A stretch of DNA of 64,000 nucleotides from Chrysoperla carnea (GCF_905475395.1 NC_058338.1:6896935-6960934), one strand, 5' to 3'; counted from the first letter of the stretch, positions 29,201 to 39,576 are shown. Notes: a model not told the origin generated them from the sequence alone. Translations and numbers: made by a program.

Positions 29201-32200
29201 TACAAGTGTTTTTTAGGAGTCGGTTCCATTTTTTTGTAAAAATTTATAATCAATAAATACAATTTATTTTCAATTTACATTTATTTATAATAAACATTTC
29301 ATTGTAACTTCGTGGTAGGTAATCAATTATTTACATATTACATTTTATTGAGCGTCTACAATTTACAAAACAATGTTGGGAAATACAACAAAAACAATCT
29401 GTTTGTCACCTTTTTTCGTACATTCCTCGAATTGCCAATAAATTAAAGCACTCTGTTTGTTCAGAACCTTCAATGAAAAGTTTCGTTGTAAAATCGAAAA
29501 ATCTGTTTCTATTTCTCAATCATTTTGAAAATTTTATGATTTTTTAATTTTTCAAAATTCGAAAAAAAAAAATTATATATGAAATATATCAAGATATACT
29601 AAGTTTAGTCCCAAGTTTGTAAATCTTAAAATATTGATGATACGAACAAAATTTTGGTATAGGTGTTTATAAAATCGATTTCCAATTGTTCTTTCATCTG
29701 TCTGTCAACACGATAACTCAAAAACGAAAAGAGATATCAAGCTGAAACTTTTATAGCGTGCTTATTGCAAAAAATCCGTCTATTATCATCCAGACTCATT
29801 CTGGAACTTGTGTAGGTACTTCTTGTAAAAATCTGCAAGAACCCCCTTATTTAAAACTCAAATATACAGGATATTTGAACAATTATCTGTGTTAGCATAT
29901 GTAATACATAAAATTGAATGAAATTTTTCTTTTTTCAGTGTATGATTCATCAGCAAAAGAAATCGATGGATATTTATCTGGATCACGTTATGAATTTGGT
30001 AATTTTGATGAATGTATTGCAACAGAATATAGACCATCATTTACGCAAGATCAACATCCATTATTTATTGGAGATTTGTCTGAACCGCTATTTAAAGGAC
30101 AATATTGTTTAGCTGATATTACACATAAATCAATTCAATCATTACCACAATCGATTACCACTAAACGTTCGTATAAGGTAAGTTTTTTTTTTTCGTTTCT
30201 TACGAAAACGCAAAGTTTCCATGTTTAGGAGAAGGTGGTCTAAAAATATGAGAGGGTGTCTTCATCTTAAATGCGACACACTGTATAAACCTTTATTTAT
30301 GTAATTTATTAAAGGAATAGATTATGATCGAATGTTTAAAGTCATAAAATGAATTGTTTCTATTTATACAATATAAAGAAATGCATACCGATACGTGCAA
30401 GTGGCCATATTAATTAACACTTCAGTGTGTTATTGAAGAATCCATGATGCATAAATTAATCAATAATTACTGAAGTAATTATGGAATAATGTGAATTATA
30501 CTTGAGTATGAGTCGTATGATTGTTCCAAGGATAATGCCCTCTGATTTTATTTCCGTTTTATCAAAACATAATTTTTTTAAATGTCATTCTTTTAGAAGT
30601 GGATTAAGAAAGATCAACTTTTTAATTCTTTATTTTCAAGTTCTTTATTTCTTACAAGATTATTGAAGTTCTCCAGCTTGAGCTATCGTTGTTAAATAAG
30701 AACGTAGATACAGATACATTAATCAAAAAAGTACTTTTTTAAATCATCCAAGCCTAGTTTTGAAGTTAATTTTCACATTTTATTAGTTTATTGAGAAAGA
30801 AAATTTATTTTGACTAGACAAATTTACATCAACTTCCAGATTTGTTCTATAATTAGCAACCATAAAACTTCAATTAAGTTACCAAAAGCAATAAAATTAT
30901 CTTGTATTGATAATTACTAACTAATAATCATTATTTTTTAGCAATTATATTCATTTTTCTTCATATTCATAAATAATTACAAAAATTACTTTTGTTAAGA
31001 TAAGTAAGTCCACAGGTAATTAAACTTTGTTATACCCCATCGACTTACATGAAATATATATCAAGGTATACTTAATTTAGTCTCGAATTTGTAACGCCTA
31101 AAAATATTGATACTTGCATTTACAAATGACGCCAAAACAAATTATTCTATCATAATATATTTCCTCAAATATTGGAAAAGAAACATGATTTCCAAAATTT
31201 TTACAGCAATTGTTATAATGTTTCTGTAATAGTGGTTGCATAACCCCAATCAAGTTAACTACAACAAATGAATCAGTTTTGTAAATCAACCATAATGAAA
31301 TATTGTCCAGTAAAAGCTGAAGCTTTTAGCCAAAATATTAAAACTTCCTAAAAGCTTCCAATGATTTTGAGCATAATTCACGCTCAGGCATGAAACGAGC
31401 ATTATTCAAATTTTATTTTATAAACTAAAGTTTCTTTTTCTTCTAATTTTTTTTAGGAACGTGCTCGACAAAATACAACAATCCATTGGGGAATTTGTAT
31501 ACCATCGTCGTGTTCATATCAAGATGTTGAAAAGTTCGTAGCCACCATGTTGGATATTAAAGATAGATTTAATGTCTCATTGAACGAAAATTTATGTTAT
31601 GTAGATAAAAAAATTAATCCTACAACTCTCGACATCACTTATGCGTAAGTTAATTTATTTTTGGCAATATTTACATATAAGGCCATTACAAAAGGAGGAG
31701 AGTGCAAGAAGAGGTACTCCCCCCCCCTCTGAAGTGTTATGATATCTTTTATCTTTTAGAATCTTAATTACTTCAAAATACAAATGTAAATTAATCGAAA
31801 AAAACTTATATGATTTATTTATTTTCAGATGTATAATCTTAGGATTTTTATTAATCACAACATTGGCCACTGTTTTCCATGTATGCTGTTTGGAATCATC
31901 GAAAAATGATAAAATTGATAATCTATCAATATTGGAAGAAGTAATTGTATCATTTTCCGTAATGAATAATTTACGTAAAATATTTACATGTAAACAAACA
32001 AATCCACACAATTTAAATTTCATTGGTGGAATACGAACCATTGCTATGTTATTAGTCATTTCTGGACATTCTTTATTATTTACAATGTTTGGACCAATCA
32101 CAAATCAAGACTTTCGATCAGTGGTAAGTAATCGAACTTTGATTACTTTATTTTAATAAAATAAATCAAGTCTTTTTATCCACAACTGCCCTGGCGCTCG

Positions 32201-34901
32201 TACATCCTTAATTACCTTTTATTCTTTTTTTTAGGCTTTAAAACAGTATCGTTACGTAATATTCTCAAACAGTTTAGTACTCGTAGAGACCTTTTTATTA
32301 ATGAGCGGTGTCCTTATGGCATTTATGCTCTTAATTGAATTGGATAAACGTAACGGACGTATTAATTTTATTTTCATCTATATTGGACGTTATATTCGAT
32401 TGACGCCTGCTTTTATCATTGTTATTGGATTCTATTGTACATGGATGATTTATATGGGTGATGGACCATTATGGACAATGCGAATGTCGTTAGAACGGGA
32501 ACGTTGTTTGCAATCATGGTGGGCTGATATATTATATATCAATAATTATGTGAATACGGATTATTTGGTAAGTCTATGATTGAAGATACTTTACGATAGG
32601 ACCGTCTTTAACCTTTTGTAGGTCCTGGGCACAAACGGATCACAGGACCCCTTTTTTGAATAGCTTTATTTGATCGCCAATGCACTCCATTTTCTGTGTC
32701 TATAGTCACGTCATTAACAAAAGAAATATAAAATAACATTTGCTTAATCGCCTCTTGATTCTAAGATTAGTGATGGGATGAAATATATCTTGAAATATCT
32801 CAAAAATTAAGTATCAAATCCAAATTTGGTAAAGAGCTTTTTCGTTCGCCTTGATGAGCTTAATCTCGTAGTAGCATTTTCTAAGGTCAATTTAAAAACA
32901 CCCTGTATACAATACTGCCTAATTAAATTTGGTTTCTTGGTCAATTGTTTGTTTTCACTTGTTTTTTAAATAAAATATTTTTTCTTTTAGTGTATGTTCC
33001 AATCCTGGTACTTAGCCGTGGATACACAATTATTCATAATTGCACCATTCATTATTTATCCATTATGGAAATGGAAGCAGTTTGGAAGAATTTTATTAGG
33101 GATCTCAATTGTCGTTACGCTATTAATACCATTCATCATACAATATGTTCAGGATTATGATCCCACATTAATGGAATTTGCAAGGTAAGCAGAATACTTT
33201 TTAAATATTGTTGGATTATAAGAGTTACCTCCAAAAGTATTTATCTCTGCCCTTGGAACGTTTTTTTTCTATATTGGAAATTTTTTGTTTCAGTGAACAT
33301 CCCGATTTACAGTACAACTATTATTTTATGACCGCATACATCAAAACACATATGCGTGCATCGTCTTACTTTTTGGGGCTATTACTTGGATATCTTTTGT
33401 ACGTGCTACAAAAATCGAAGTAAGTATTTTTTCTGTCATGACTGTCCACAATTTCATTCGATATTCCTACAAAAAACGAAAATAATGAGGGTGTCTGCAT
33501 CAAAAAGTTATCCGGGTGAAAATGGCTACTGGATATCATACTTCGAAGCTATATCTTCGAAACTATTCGCCTAATCGTTAAAATCTAAATAAATTTTGTC
33601 ATTTTAGATTCTCATTTAATAAATATATGGTAATTTCTGGCTGGACAGTTGCAATATTGGCTGGAGTCTCATCACTATGTTCCATAACATATTTATATGA
33701 AACAGAGGATCGAATTCATCCATTAGCTGGTGCCTTTTACAATGTTGGCCATAAAATTCTATGGAATATTGGTATTGGCTGGATAATTGTGGCTTGTATT
33801 ACGAAAAATGGAGGTAATTTTGTATAATAAAACATAGACTTGAAGACACAAGATTTCTGAGTCATGTGATTCGGAATTTTTATGTCAGTGTTTTTCTAAG
33901 TCTATGGTTTGTTGTAGAATATCGAATAACTTTAAAACAATTTCTAGGTCTCTGTTATAAAATAATATCATGGTCCATATTCCAACCACTTGGCAAATTA
34001 ACCTATTGTGCATATTTGGTTAATGGTTTGGTCATTATTTACGGCAGTGCAGTGACTAGAGAACAAATTCCTTTGAATGTTTATGAAGCGGTAAGAAAAC
34101 ATTTTGATATTTGGCAGTTCTATCGATTAACACGATTTAGGCGATTGCATAATCTTTTTTTTTTAAATTACAGGCTTGTCGATGCATTGCACATGTGATG
34201 GTTAGTTTTATCGGTGCGTTAATTCTATGCGTCTTATTTGAATCCCCTATTCATGGTGTGGAAAGAATTTTACTTCGATCAGGTATGTAACGATTCTTCT
34301 TTTTTTATACAGAATGGACACAAAGCGGCAAAATCGGGAATTATCGGGGAATTTGATATACTGGGATTACCAATTCCTGATCTTTAACTATTCATTTAAC
34401 TACTAGATAAGTACTTGTCGAAATTTTTTCTCAAAATATAGAGATTTCAAATAAGATTTCGGACGATACCTGAAAAAATAATCAACTAAACGTCTAATGG
34501 AGCCGATTTTATCATCTCAAAATCTCTATCGTATCAAAAACAATAGAGGCTAACGCAAAATAACCCAAAGACGGTCGATGAACGTTGGCTGAGTCGTCGT
34601 GTGGTCATTTTGTATCGGTGCATAACAACTACACTGTGCGCTGTGTCCATCATTGTCAGTTTCAAACAATAGATGCTTTGTCGATAGCACACAAGTATAC
34701 AAATTATACACATAAAACGTAACGAGGATAGTTACCGTATATCCGTTTAATCTATAATTTTAGCCACATAAAATGCCAATTTTTCAAATATAAATAATCG
34801 TCGAAAAAATATTTTTAACTACCAACTTGTTTACATATTTTCTAGGACGAAGAAAAGAATCCAGTAATACAACAACAGAAACAAAAGTTGGTGATGCGTA
34901 A
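8204..34901 (+). CDS. Nose resistant to fluoxetine 6-like membrane acyltransferase (NRF domain + acyltransferase 3)
   Basis: Exons: 8204-8468, 23726-23887, 29939-30177, 31457-31644, 31829-32123, 32235-32567, 32991-33184, 33294-33419, 33608-33813, 33948-34090, 34174-34282, 34846-34901. They join in frame to 771 residues. The signal peptide is MHLLQILLILIVNLIYCALT. Residues about 90-285 form the luminal NRF domain (seen: SGSRYEFGNFDECIATE, GQYCLADI, WGICIPSSCSYQD). A transmembrane helix near 287-305 leads to the acyltransferase 3 domain, starting GGIRTIAMLLVISGHSL, whose histidine matches the conserved His of the family; about ten membrane helices follow. The family is known from C. elegans nrf-6/ndg-4 (lipid and drug uptake); insect members form large families of unknown substrate. 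For exon 10 I chose the acceptor at 33947 because it gives NGGLCYKIISW, as in homologues; the acceptor at 33917 would add ten residues. The tail is short, polar and cytosolic. It is complete, with a 15-kb first intron. Confidence 0.93.
8507..9046. mobile_element. TIR-bearing non-autonomous element with reiterated GGGATCATTTTA motif
   Basis: The left end reads AGGGGAAGGTGGTCTAAAAT and the inverse of the right end reads AAGGAAAAGTTGTCTATAAT, both followed by GATCCCT, so they are imperfect terminal inverted repeats. Inside, GGGATCATTTTA or its complement recurs near 8705-8735, 8820-8865 and 9000-9035. There is no transposase ORF and no convincing target duplication. It begins 38 nt after the exon 1 donor. 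A short copy of the end motif (GGAGAAGGTGGTCTAAAA) is also present after exon 3 at about 30230. Confidence 0.65.
9047..13630. other. Intron 1 of the NRF-6-like gene, AT-rich, few landmarks
   Basis: 9932-10015 is a reversed family A terminus, with its near-palindrome at 9945-9967. A poly-A tract lies at 10514-10533 and a poly-T tract at 11441-11457. No exon candidate with splice sites and protein similarity was found. The rest appears to be unconstrained AT-rich intron. Confidence 0.5.
13631..14405. repeat. Tandem array of a 305-bp palindromic satellite monomer (about 2.5 copies)
   Basis: GATATCGCAATATTTGGATC begins at 13631, 13936 and 14243, a period of 305 then 307 bp. Each complete monomer is centred on GGGGTACCCC (13795-13804 and 14102-14111) and is itself a long imperfect inverted repeat. 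The left arm carries GGGTCAAAATTACCTTATA and the right arm carries its near-complement TATAGGGTAATTTTGACCC. The symmetry extends outwards to the ATATCTCA(A/G)AAACT edge, giving arms of about 140 nt. The third copy ends before its centre at 14405. Confidence 0.9.
14822..15315. repeat. Second locus of the 316-bp satellite (about 1.5 copies)
   Basis: TGACGTCATAAAGTTAAAAA occurs at 14838 and 15154, again exactly 316 bp apart. Shared blocks include TTTTCAGCTGTTATGTCA and CTAGCTATCACTTATATGC. The monomers are diverged from those at 6861-7640 but keep the period and the palindromic TGACGTCA. The locus lies about 430 bp after the end of the palindromic array. Confidence 0.85.
15697..16173 (-). mobile_element. 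Family A element, near full length, reversed
   Basis: Read on the minus strand it runs from GAAATATACCAAGGTATACT through TTTGTAACGCTT, the GTCTGTC microsatellite-like run, the AAACTAAAAGAGATATCAAG block and a CCCGTGAGGGTGCAAATTAG block, to a terminal near-palindrome (15712-15734; core AATTGACTGAGTCAATT) and a TTTTTACTTGTT end. It has the same order as 20327-20869, so the two define an element of about 0.5 kb without coding capacity. The terminal hairpin suggests a Helitron/Helentron-like or foldback origin; this is inference. Confidence 0.75.
16174..18407. other. Intron 1 sequence, possible decayed DNA transposon near 17980-18240
   Basis: No exon was found. Between 17985 and 18245 several similar phrases (GGTTATAACACA, CGGCTATAGCGAC, CGATTATAACGAT, CGGTTATAGCGACC) recall the sub-terminal motifs of pogo/Tigger-type elements. 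I cannot define ends, so no element is called. The copy matching 7655-7805 is at 16447-16590. Confidence 0.35.
18408..18471. repeat. Paired perfect palindromes (22-bp palindrome plus 13-bp-arm hairpin)
   Basis: 18408-18429 is a perfect 22-bp palindrome whose inner 20 bases are AAAGTTACACGTGTAACTTT, with an E-box CACGTG at its centre. Two bases later, AACTCATTAAATT (18432-18444) pairs perfectly with AATTTAATGAGTT (18459-18471) across a 14-nt loop. Both are inside intron 1. Confidence 0.8.
18490..18640 (+). repeat. Dispersed repeat family C, copy 1
   Basis: A segment with TCAGATCGAAATTTGGTAAA, AGCTTTTCCATTTGTCTTGA and a CATCCTGTATAG end. Related copies occur at 32790-32920 (plus) and, reversed, at 43425-43545 inside a hemicentin intron. 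It is non-coding and about 130-150 bp; the class is not determined. Confidence 0.6.
18641..20326. other. Intron 1 sequence, no exon recognised
   Basis: AT-rich intron. 19010-19155 contains a copy, reversed relative to 4627-4760, of a repeat with CGCTACGATGCCACAGAC, followed by AACTATAACACCC. Otherwise I see nothing assignable. Confidence 0.45.
20327..20869 (+). mobile_element. Family A element, near full length
   Basis: It starts at GATGAAATATACATAGTATA and runs through GTCCCAAGTTTGTAACGCT, GTCCGTCCGTCTGTCCGC, CGATAACTCAAAAACGAAAA, a GTGAGGTCGAGTTCGTAAAT block and TTTACCCGTGAGGGCGCAAA. It ends with a near-palindrome at 20832-20854 and a CACTTGTT end. Colinear with the reversed copy at 15697-16173; no ORF is conserved. 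Confidence 0.8.
20870..22419. other. Intron 1 sequence, no exon recognised
   Basis: AT-rich sequence. Short ORFs have no similarity I can name and no matching splice context. Confidence 0.4.
22420..22800. repeat. Dispersed repeat with AGCGGACCCGACAGACG head
   Basis: The segment begins near TAGCGGACCCGACAGACGG and ends with AATTTCATCCAAATCGGTCC followed by a CACACTC tail and TATATAT. I recall closely similar non-coding blocks as common insect interspersed repeats. Its local GC content is higher than its surroundings. Short ORFs on the minus strand are not conserved proteins. Confidence 0.45.
22895..23340 (+). mobile_element. Family A element, variant copy with a different 3' half
   Basis: The head (TATATATCAAGATATGCTAA, then GTCCCAAGTTTGGAACGCTT and the GTCTGTCC run) is family A. 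After about 23130 it continues with AAGATAAGGAGTTGAAAATT and TGATCTTGTAAAAGATTCT. The same 3' half occurs in the copy at 44195-44660. This shows at least two subfamilies sharing one head. Confidence 0.65.
23888..26194. other. Intron 2 of the NRF-6-like gene, first part
   Basis: AT-rich intron after exon 2. No exon and no repeat that I can match elsewhere in the window. Confidence 0.45.
26195..26465 (+). mobile_element. Family A element, 5' half
   Basis: Blocks in family order: a GTATACAAGTTTAGTCCC block, TTTGTAACGCTTAAAAATAT, AATTTTGGGGTAGGTGTTTA, the GTCTGTTCGTCTGATCGTCT run, CGATAACTGAAAAACG and GTGAGGTCGAG-like sequence. It breaks off after AGCAACATAAGTCAATT, before the terminal palindrome. 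Confidence 0.75.
26681..26913. repeat. Foldback element, 233 bp with about 110-nt near-perfect arms
   Basis: The left arm 26681-26788 begins GTATAATTTTGATTAATTAA and the right arm 26803-26913 ends with its exact complement. The arms match almost base for base through CACATATAATTA, GATGAAGACCACAAAC and TAACTATGTTAGT, with a loop of only 14 nt. No target duplication is clear. A transcript of the NRF-6-like gene would fold here into a long hairpin before splicing. Confidence 0.9.
27768..28015 (+). mobile_element. tRNA-derived SINE, 5'-truncated
   Basis: A tRNA-like 3' half, TACTGGGAGGTTGTTGGTTC continuing into a consensus polymerase III B box GGTTCGAATCC (27785-27795), is followed by an unrelated body and an ATTATTATTATTAT tail at about 28000-28012. 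The A box is missing or too diverged. This layout is that of a tRNA-derived SINE. Confidence 0.55.
28185..28290 (+). mobile_element. Possible second SINE head
   Basis: GGCAAAGCCTTGGGTTCGAT followed by TCTCGCCCA resembles the anticodon-arm to T-arm part of a tRNA head, with B box GGTTCGATTC. It ends in a CAACAACAACAA tract. It differs in body sequence from the 27768 copy, so it would be another family. Confidence 0.4.
28831..29014 (-). repeat. Inverse copy of the 35537-35728 repeat
   Basis: The reverse complement of this block matches 35537-35728 with few differences, including CGTAATACTTTCTGATTGGT and TAAAAAATAAGGATTATTA (complement phase). It lies in intron 2 of the NRF-6-like gene; the partner lies 0.6 kb past its stop codon. 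Confidence 0.8.
29585..29765 (+). mobile_element. Family A element, 5' fragment
   Basis: AAATATATCAAGATATACTA, then AGTTTAGTCCCAAGTTTGTA, ATTTTGGTATAGGTGTTTAT, AACACGATAACTCAAAAACG and GATATCAAGCTGAAAC, truncated at TTTTATAGCGTGC. It sits 175 nt before exon 3 of the NRF-6-like gene. Confidence 0.7.
30178..31456. other. Intron 3 of the NRF-6-like gene
   Basis: AT-rich. It starts with a short piece related to the end of the 8507-9046 element (about 30228-30250) and holds a family A head at 31048-31112. Nothing else was identified. Confidence 0.45.
32790..32970 (+). repeat. Family C copy 2 followed by a family A terminus
   Basis: 32800-32915 matches the block at 18490-18640 (CCAAATTTGGTAAAGAGCTT and ACACCCTGTATAC). 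32935-32968 is the family A terminal sequence, TCAATTGTTTGTTTTCACTT with GTT. It ends 22 nt before the acceptor of exon 7. Confidence 0.55.
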
Positions 34902-36520
34902 AATTCTACGAGCTACGTTCTACGCACGTGTAGAAAGAAACCAAGGCTGTATTACTTAGATTTATTTTATGTGATATAATATTTATTTATTATAAAAACT
35001 ATTTTTAAAAAATTATCTGAAATACTAAAAAAAAAGATAAAAATGATCACTTATTGTAGTTTTGTTGGCAATTAAACTAGATGGCAACAGTGTCAAACTA
35101 AGAGTGTTTCACATCGAACTTTTTAGATTTATTGAAGATTGGTGTGGTGTTTTTTTGAACGAGAGATACAAAAATACAATAGGCTTTCGTCCTAAATTTG
35201 AAAAATTGGTTTATACGTTAGATTAGTATCTGATTTACGCCAAACTATTCGCAATATATATTTTACATTTTCAAAAACCGATTCAAATTTACTTCGAAAA
35301 CAATGTAGAGTGTTATGGCGTCTTGAATGACATCACGATTTGGCATATAAACATTTTTGTGTATGCAAGTTGAAGCAGTTGTAATCAACTAACTTCCTTC
35401 ATTCTCTTAAAATGTAATATTGGCTGTGTTCCGATATACACTACGAGCACTGCTCAGTACTCTTACTGGAGAGAAAATTGTTCCGATATCGATTACCAGT
35501 GCACTCAGTGGTCTCAGTGCGTTTATCATAGCATGACGTAATACTTTCTGATTGGTGTTTGTTGTCACGTGACTGAATATGCCTAATTTAACTAAAATTA
35601 TTTTATAAAAATAATAATAATCCTTATTTTTTATGAAAAATAATTTTGTGTTTTGTTATCTACATATCATGATTAATCATTTGGAAATTTTATCGAACCG
35701 ATTTATTCTTAGTGGACAAAAGCCTATTGAAAAAACTATTAACATATCCCTAATTTTATCACTTTGATATTAATTGCCAATTAGATATTAATGTATGGTG
35801 AATTTAGTCTTAGATATTTTGAGATACAACAAAAAATACGGACGACATTTTAATAAAGTCGAAATAAGTATCATTATTTCTATATTTCAACAATTTGAAC
35901 TTGTTGGCCAGACATCTATTAGGTGAAATAAAAAAATATCACTTATTTTGAAATAATTAAATATGTCGTTCGTCTAAATCATTTATGAAAACTAGTCATT
36001 ACAGAAAAACATGTTAATTTTAACTATTTTTTAGTAAAATTATGTAAACTTTTATTATTAATTTTTGGGTCATTAGATTTTAATTGAAATGTATAAGGTA
36101 AATGAGGGAATAATTCCTCATAAAAAAATGGTCACTATAAGCATAAATGTTGCTCAAAATATAATATTTAAATGCGGGTCATATTACAAAGAAAATACCA
36201 TTCTAATAATATAATATGTTTTTAATGGGATATTTGGGCATGAAATTACGAAAAAAATAATTCGTAAGACACAGTCAATTTTTTATTTTTTTGGAATTCA
36301 TACTCAAAAATTAATTTATTTAAAAATCTTTTTTTGTAAATATAATATATTGTTTATTTTCTCATAATTTTTTTCAATAAATAAAAAATTTTCTAAAATT
36401 TGTTTGTTTTATTTTACCTATAAGTTTATCAAATTTCCCATAAATACAAGATTGCTCCTGGGAGGAAAGAAAGTAAAAGATTTTGCTACAATAAATTAAA
36501 TGCTTGGAAAAATGGCCTTC
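34902..36520. other. 3' flank of the NRF-6-like gene and intergenic sequence
   Basis: No canonical AATAAA lies close to the stop; an ATTAAA at about 35072 is the nearest variant. Between 35410 and 35520 is a block with GTTCCGATAT repeated twice and CTCAGT repeats, then the inverse repeat 35537-35728. The rest is AT-rich with no gene. Confidence 0.45.
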
Positions 36521-36528
36521 TATCACGT

Positions 36529-36990
36529 AGCGTCTATAAACTACGTGGTTCAATTCCAGCATCTTTCTTTTGAAACCCTCCCTCCTGCCTTCTAGCCTAC
36601 CGTAGCCTTTAATACGTTCCACATTCACTCCCACGAAGTCAAGAACAGCCGCAGATTCAACCATATGGGCACAATGAGCAACGCAAAGGAGTGCTTAAGT
36701 GTTTATCAGTCCATGTCTGTTCCTATGTGGCATATTAAATTTCAAACGCGTCGACCGTTTTTGATGATTCTTACGTCAATCAATTTGTCTTTGCCTTGCG
36801 AGTGCTACTGAAGATATGGCAATAAGAAAAATTCAATATGGTGACCACCAGACGCCATATTGTAAAAACGAAAAAAAATATAGCAAGCAAATTACGTAGC
36901 TTGTCTCCATTGCCACTCTCCCCTGCGGTAGTGTAGCTTTTGATCTAATCCCTTCCACCTCTTGACCGGACCACGTAATTTATGGATGCT
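36529..36990. mobile_element. Possible non-autonomous element with ACGTGG-type inverted ends
   Basis: AGCGTCTATAAACTACGTGG at 36529-36548 is inverted as CCACGTAATTTATGGATGCT at 36971-36990 (16 of 20 matching). The interior is more GC-rich than the flanks, with pyrimidine-rich CCCTCCCTCC. I recall similar 'TCCATAAATTACGTGG' blocks as common insect repeats. No target duplication was identified. The minus ORF inside has no recognisable product. Confidence 0.45.
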
Positions 36991-39576
36991 TCCTAACGGT
37001 TAGTAGTGATATAAGATGTAATCCCATGAGATTAAGGATTCACTTTTGGTATGTATATCTCGAGATATCGACTTTCTATATTAATAAACTTTTTTGTCGC
37101 TCATTTTTACAAGTTGAGTTTGACGCAGGTTGTTTTTTTCAGCTAAGTGGAACCATAATTTAACGCTCAGAGCCAGCGTCAAGCATAAGGTACATCTTTA
37201 GATTGCCATAATGTCTTTTATGGATTCCTTGGGGTCCTTGTATGTAAACATAATTCACGGTTTTTGTTATACAATATTCTGAAGTAAATCATTTAATCAA
37301 GGCTATTTCATTTAATTAATACTCAGTTAATACGATTTTTATTATGGAAAAGGTTATCAAAATGTCACCTTGCAAACGGCCAATGATTTTATTATTAATA
37401 TAAATGATAATTATTTATTTGTATATTTATTGAAAATCTGTTTTTATATATTCTTATAGAAATATATTTAATAACTGCATTAAGCATAATAATTTTCTTT
37501 TAATTAATTTTAATTTTCTTTTGGTATAAAAACAAACACATGTTTAACATTTATGAGATCAAATATTAGGTCAAATATAAATTAGGTCATAATTTCAAAT
37601 TGGTAAAAATGTACTGTTATGAATTTTTTACAAATTGAAATATTGTAAATCCCATGATTTTATCATTTAACAAAGTTAGTTTTTCATAAAATAGGGTAAA
37701 AGTTGTAAAAACTTGTAAATTTTCAAATAAAAAATTTGTAATTGATATACGCCATTATGGCCATGGACTATTTTCATAAATAAGGTAAAAAATAGATAGA
37801 TATGGTAAAAGTACTTGCCCACGTTCACTATTCACTTGTTAAACGACATTCTGCCCATGTACTTTTTGCTGAATTTATCAATAAGCAAACTTGAATCTTT
37901 TTGGATACATTATATTTTGGAAATAATAAACATGTGGTCACTTTATGTAAATATATCCTTTTTGTTTAGAACATTTTTATATATATATGTTGACAATATT
38001 TATTGGCAAGCATAGACCTGTTTATTTACAACTTTTACAAGTGTTCATCGTAAGTTTACTTTTGATGTATATATTTTTGGGAAATACGTCTATACTTGCA
38101 TAGCATTTGTCCTTATTCCTTAACAAAGAAAGGGTCAATTTTATTACTTAAAAATGTGAATATAAACTCAAGCCTTATGAGATGAAATATGTCAGTCGAT
38201 ATTGTAAGTTGAAAGATATTAGCTAAGTGTGTATTATACTAACTACGTAAAGACGTTACTCTCGAAATCAATCATGTGTCATTGTACTTTTTTCGTAAAA
38301 AAGGTAAAATTCGAAAATTTTCAAATCAATAATTTGTCTATGTTAATTGATATTATTCAATACTGCGCTTTTCCTTTTACTAGAATATTATTGCCACAAA
38401 AATCTACCATAAAAGTTTCTTGGCCTTGGAGGTAAACATTTTGCAAATTTTTGTGGTACATATTTTGCGGAGCATTCTATACACAAAAGTCTCTATTATA
38501 CAAGTTGAGCCATTTAAAATAGCTAAAACAAAAGTTGATCCTCATAAAAAACTAACATTTTTCATTTAAAAATATGCCATTATTGCATTTAATCGGAAGA
38601 AAACACGCTGGCCACAAAAAAATGTTCATGGATTTGACTTGAAATTCTAGTTTTAAGGTCATTTGGCTTTGATCTTCAAATAATCTTGAAAATTTACTTG
38701 AACTTAACAGTTATTTACACAGACGAATGATCTTATTTGGCTTGGAAGTTTTTTCTAAAAAGTTTTTCGAATGCTAGCGTATTTTCTTTAGATTAAATGC
38801 AATAATGACAAATTTTTAAGTCGCATTTCCTCTGAAAGCTAACCTTTGTTAGTTTTTTTATGAGGATCAATTTTCTAATTCAAAGTGTTATTCTATCTCC
38901 TATCGATCTAAATTGGCTTTTCAAGCAACTTGGAGAACTAGGTTCAATCTGGCGTAAGACCATGTTTCCTGGATCTCATAATTTCCATAATTTCCATGCC
39001 TAAATCTGAAACTACAGAGACGACTCATATTGAATTTAAAAACACTTCATGTTAGATGTAGTAGAACTTTTATAGTTTTTTTCGAATAAAGCGAACTTTG
39101 TATGACTTTGAAAATGATGTCATGATTTGACTGTTTTATCTTGTTCAATACAAATATGTCAGAGGTCAATATACAGAATTTTATCATCATTTATTTTCAT
39201 TCAATATTTATTATTGTTAATTATTAATTTTATTGTTCAATAAAATATTTATTATTCCAGAAAATTATTATTTTAAAACGTTTTGTGTTACGAAATTATT
39301 CAGAAAGTTTGTGCATAGTTTGGTGCATTTTAAACATATTTCGGTAAGCTCATTACTATGTTTTAAACTAAGAGCCCCTGGTTAGAAAGCCCAAGCAACT
39401 TCTGTTATAATAAATACCCCAATCAATCCTACATTAAATAATTGACTTAGTTTGCTAGTTAAAAGTACTTTTGACCGGCTAAGAGCTTTGACTGTAACAT
39501 ACATATTATATTACATTAAATTTAAAAGCTTCAAATTTCTCATCAAATTCTCAAATCTATTTTCAGTCAATAAAAA
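36991..39576. other. Intergenic between NRF-6-like and hemicentin-like genes
   Basis: Contains the inverted repeat at 38532-38872 and AT-rich sequence. TTTTCAG at 39560-39566 just before the hemicentin ATG could be either a splice acceptor for an upstream 5' UTR exon or, less likely, an initiator (TCAGTC) giving a 12-nt leader. No promoter could be fixed. Confidence 0.45.
38532..38872. repeat. Inverted repeat, about 85-100-nt arms
   Basis: 38532-38614 pairs with 38773-38872: TTGATCCTCATAAAAAACTA against its complement near 38850-38872, ATTATTGCATTTAATC against 38791-38806, and a GAAAACACGCT block against AGCGTATTTTC. The spacer is about 160 nt. This may be a decayed TIR element or a foldback. 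Confidence 0.7.

Noticed and set aside
33866-33947. Use of the acceptor at 33917 for exon 10 of the NRF-6-like gene
   Set aside because: It keeps the frame but adds ten residues (EYRITLKQFL) where homologues have a tight GG-(x)-SW loop. The acceptor at 33947 fits the family better.
36510-36560. Possible tRNA gene around GGTTCAATTCC
   Set aside because: A B-box-like sequence is present, but no A box and no acceptor or anticodon stems can be folded. It fits better as the end of a repeat with inverted ACGTGG termini.
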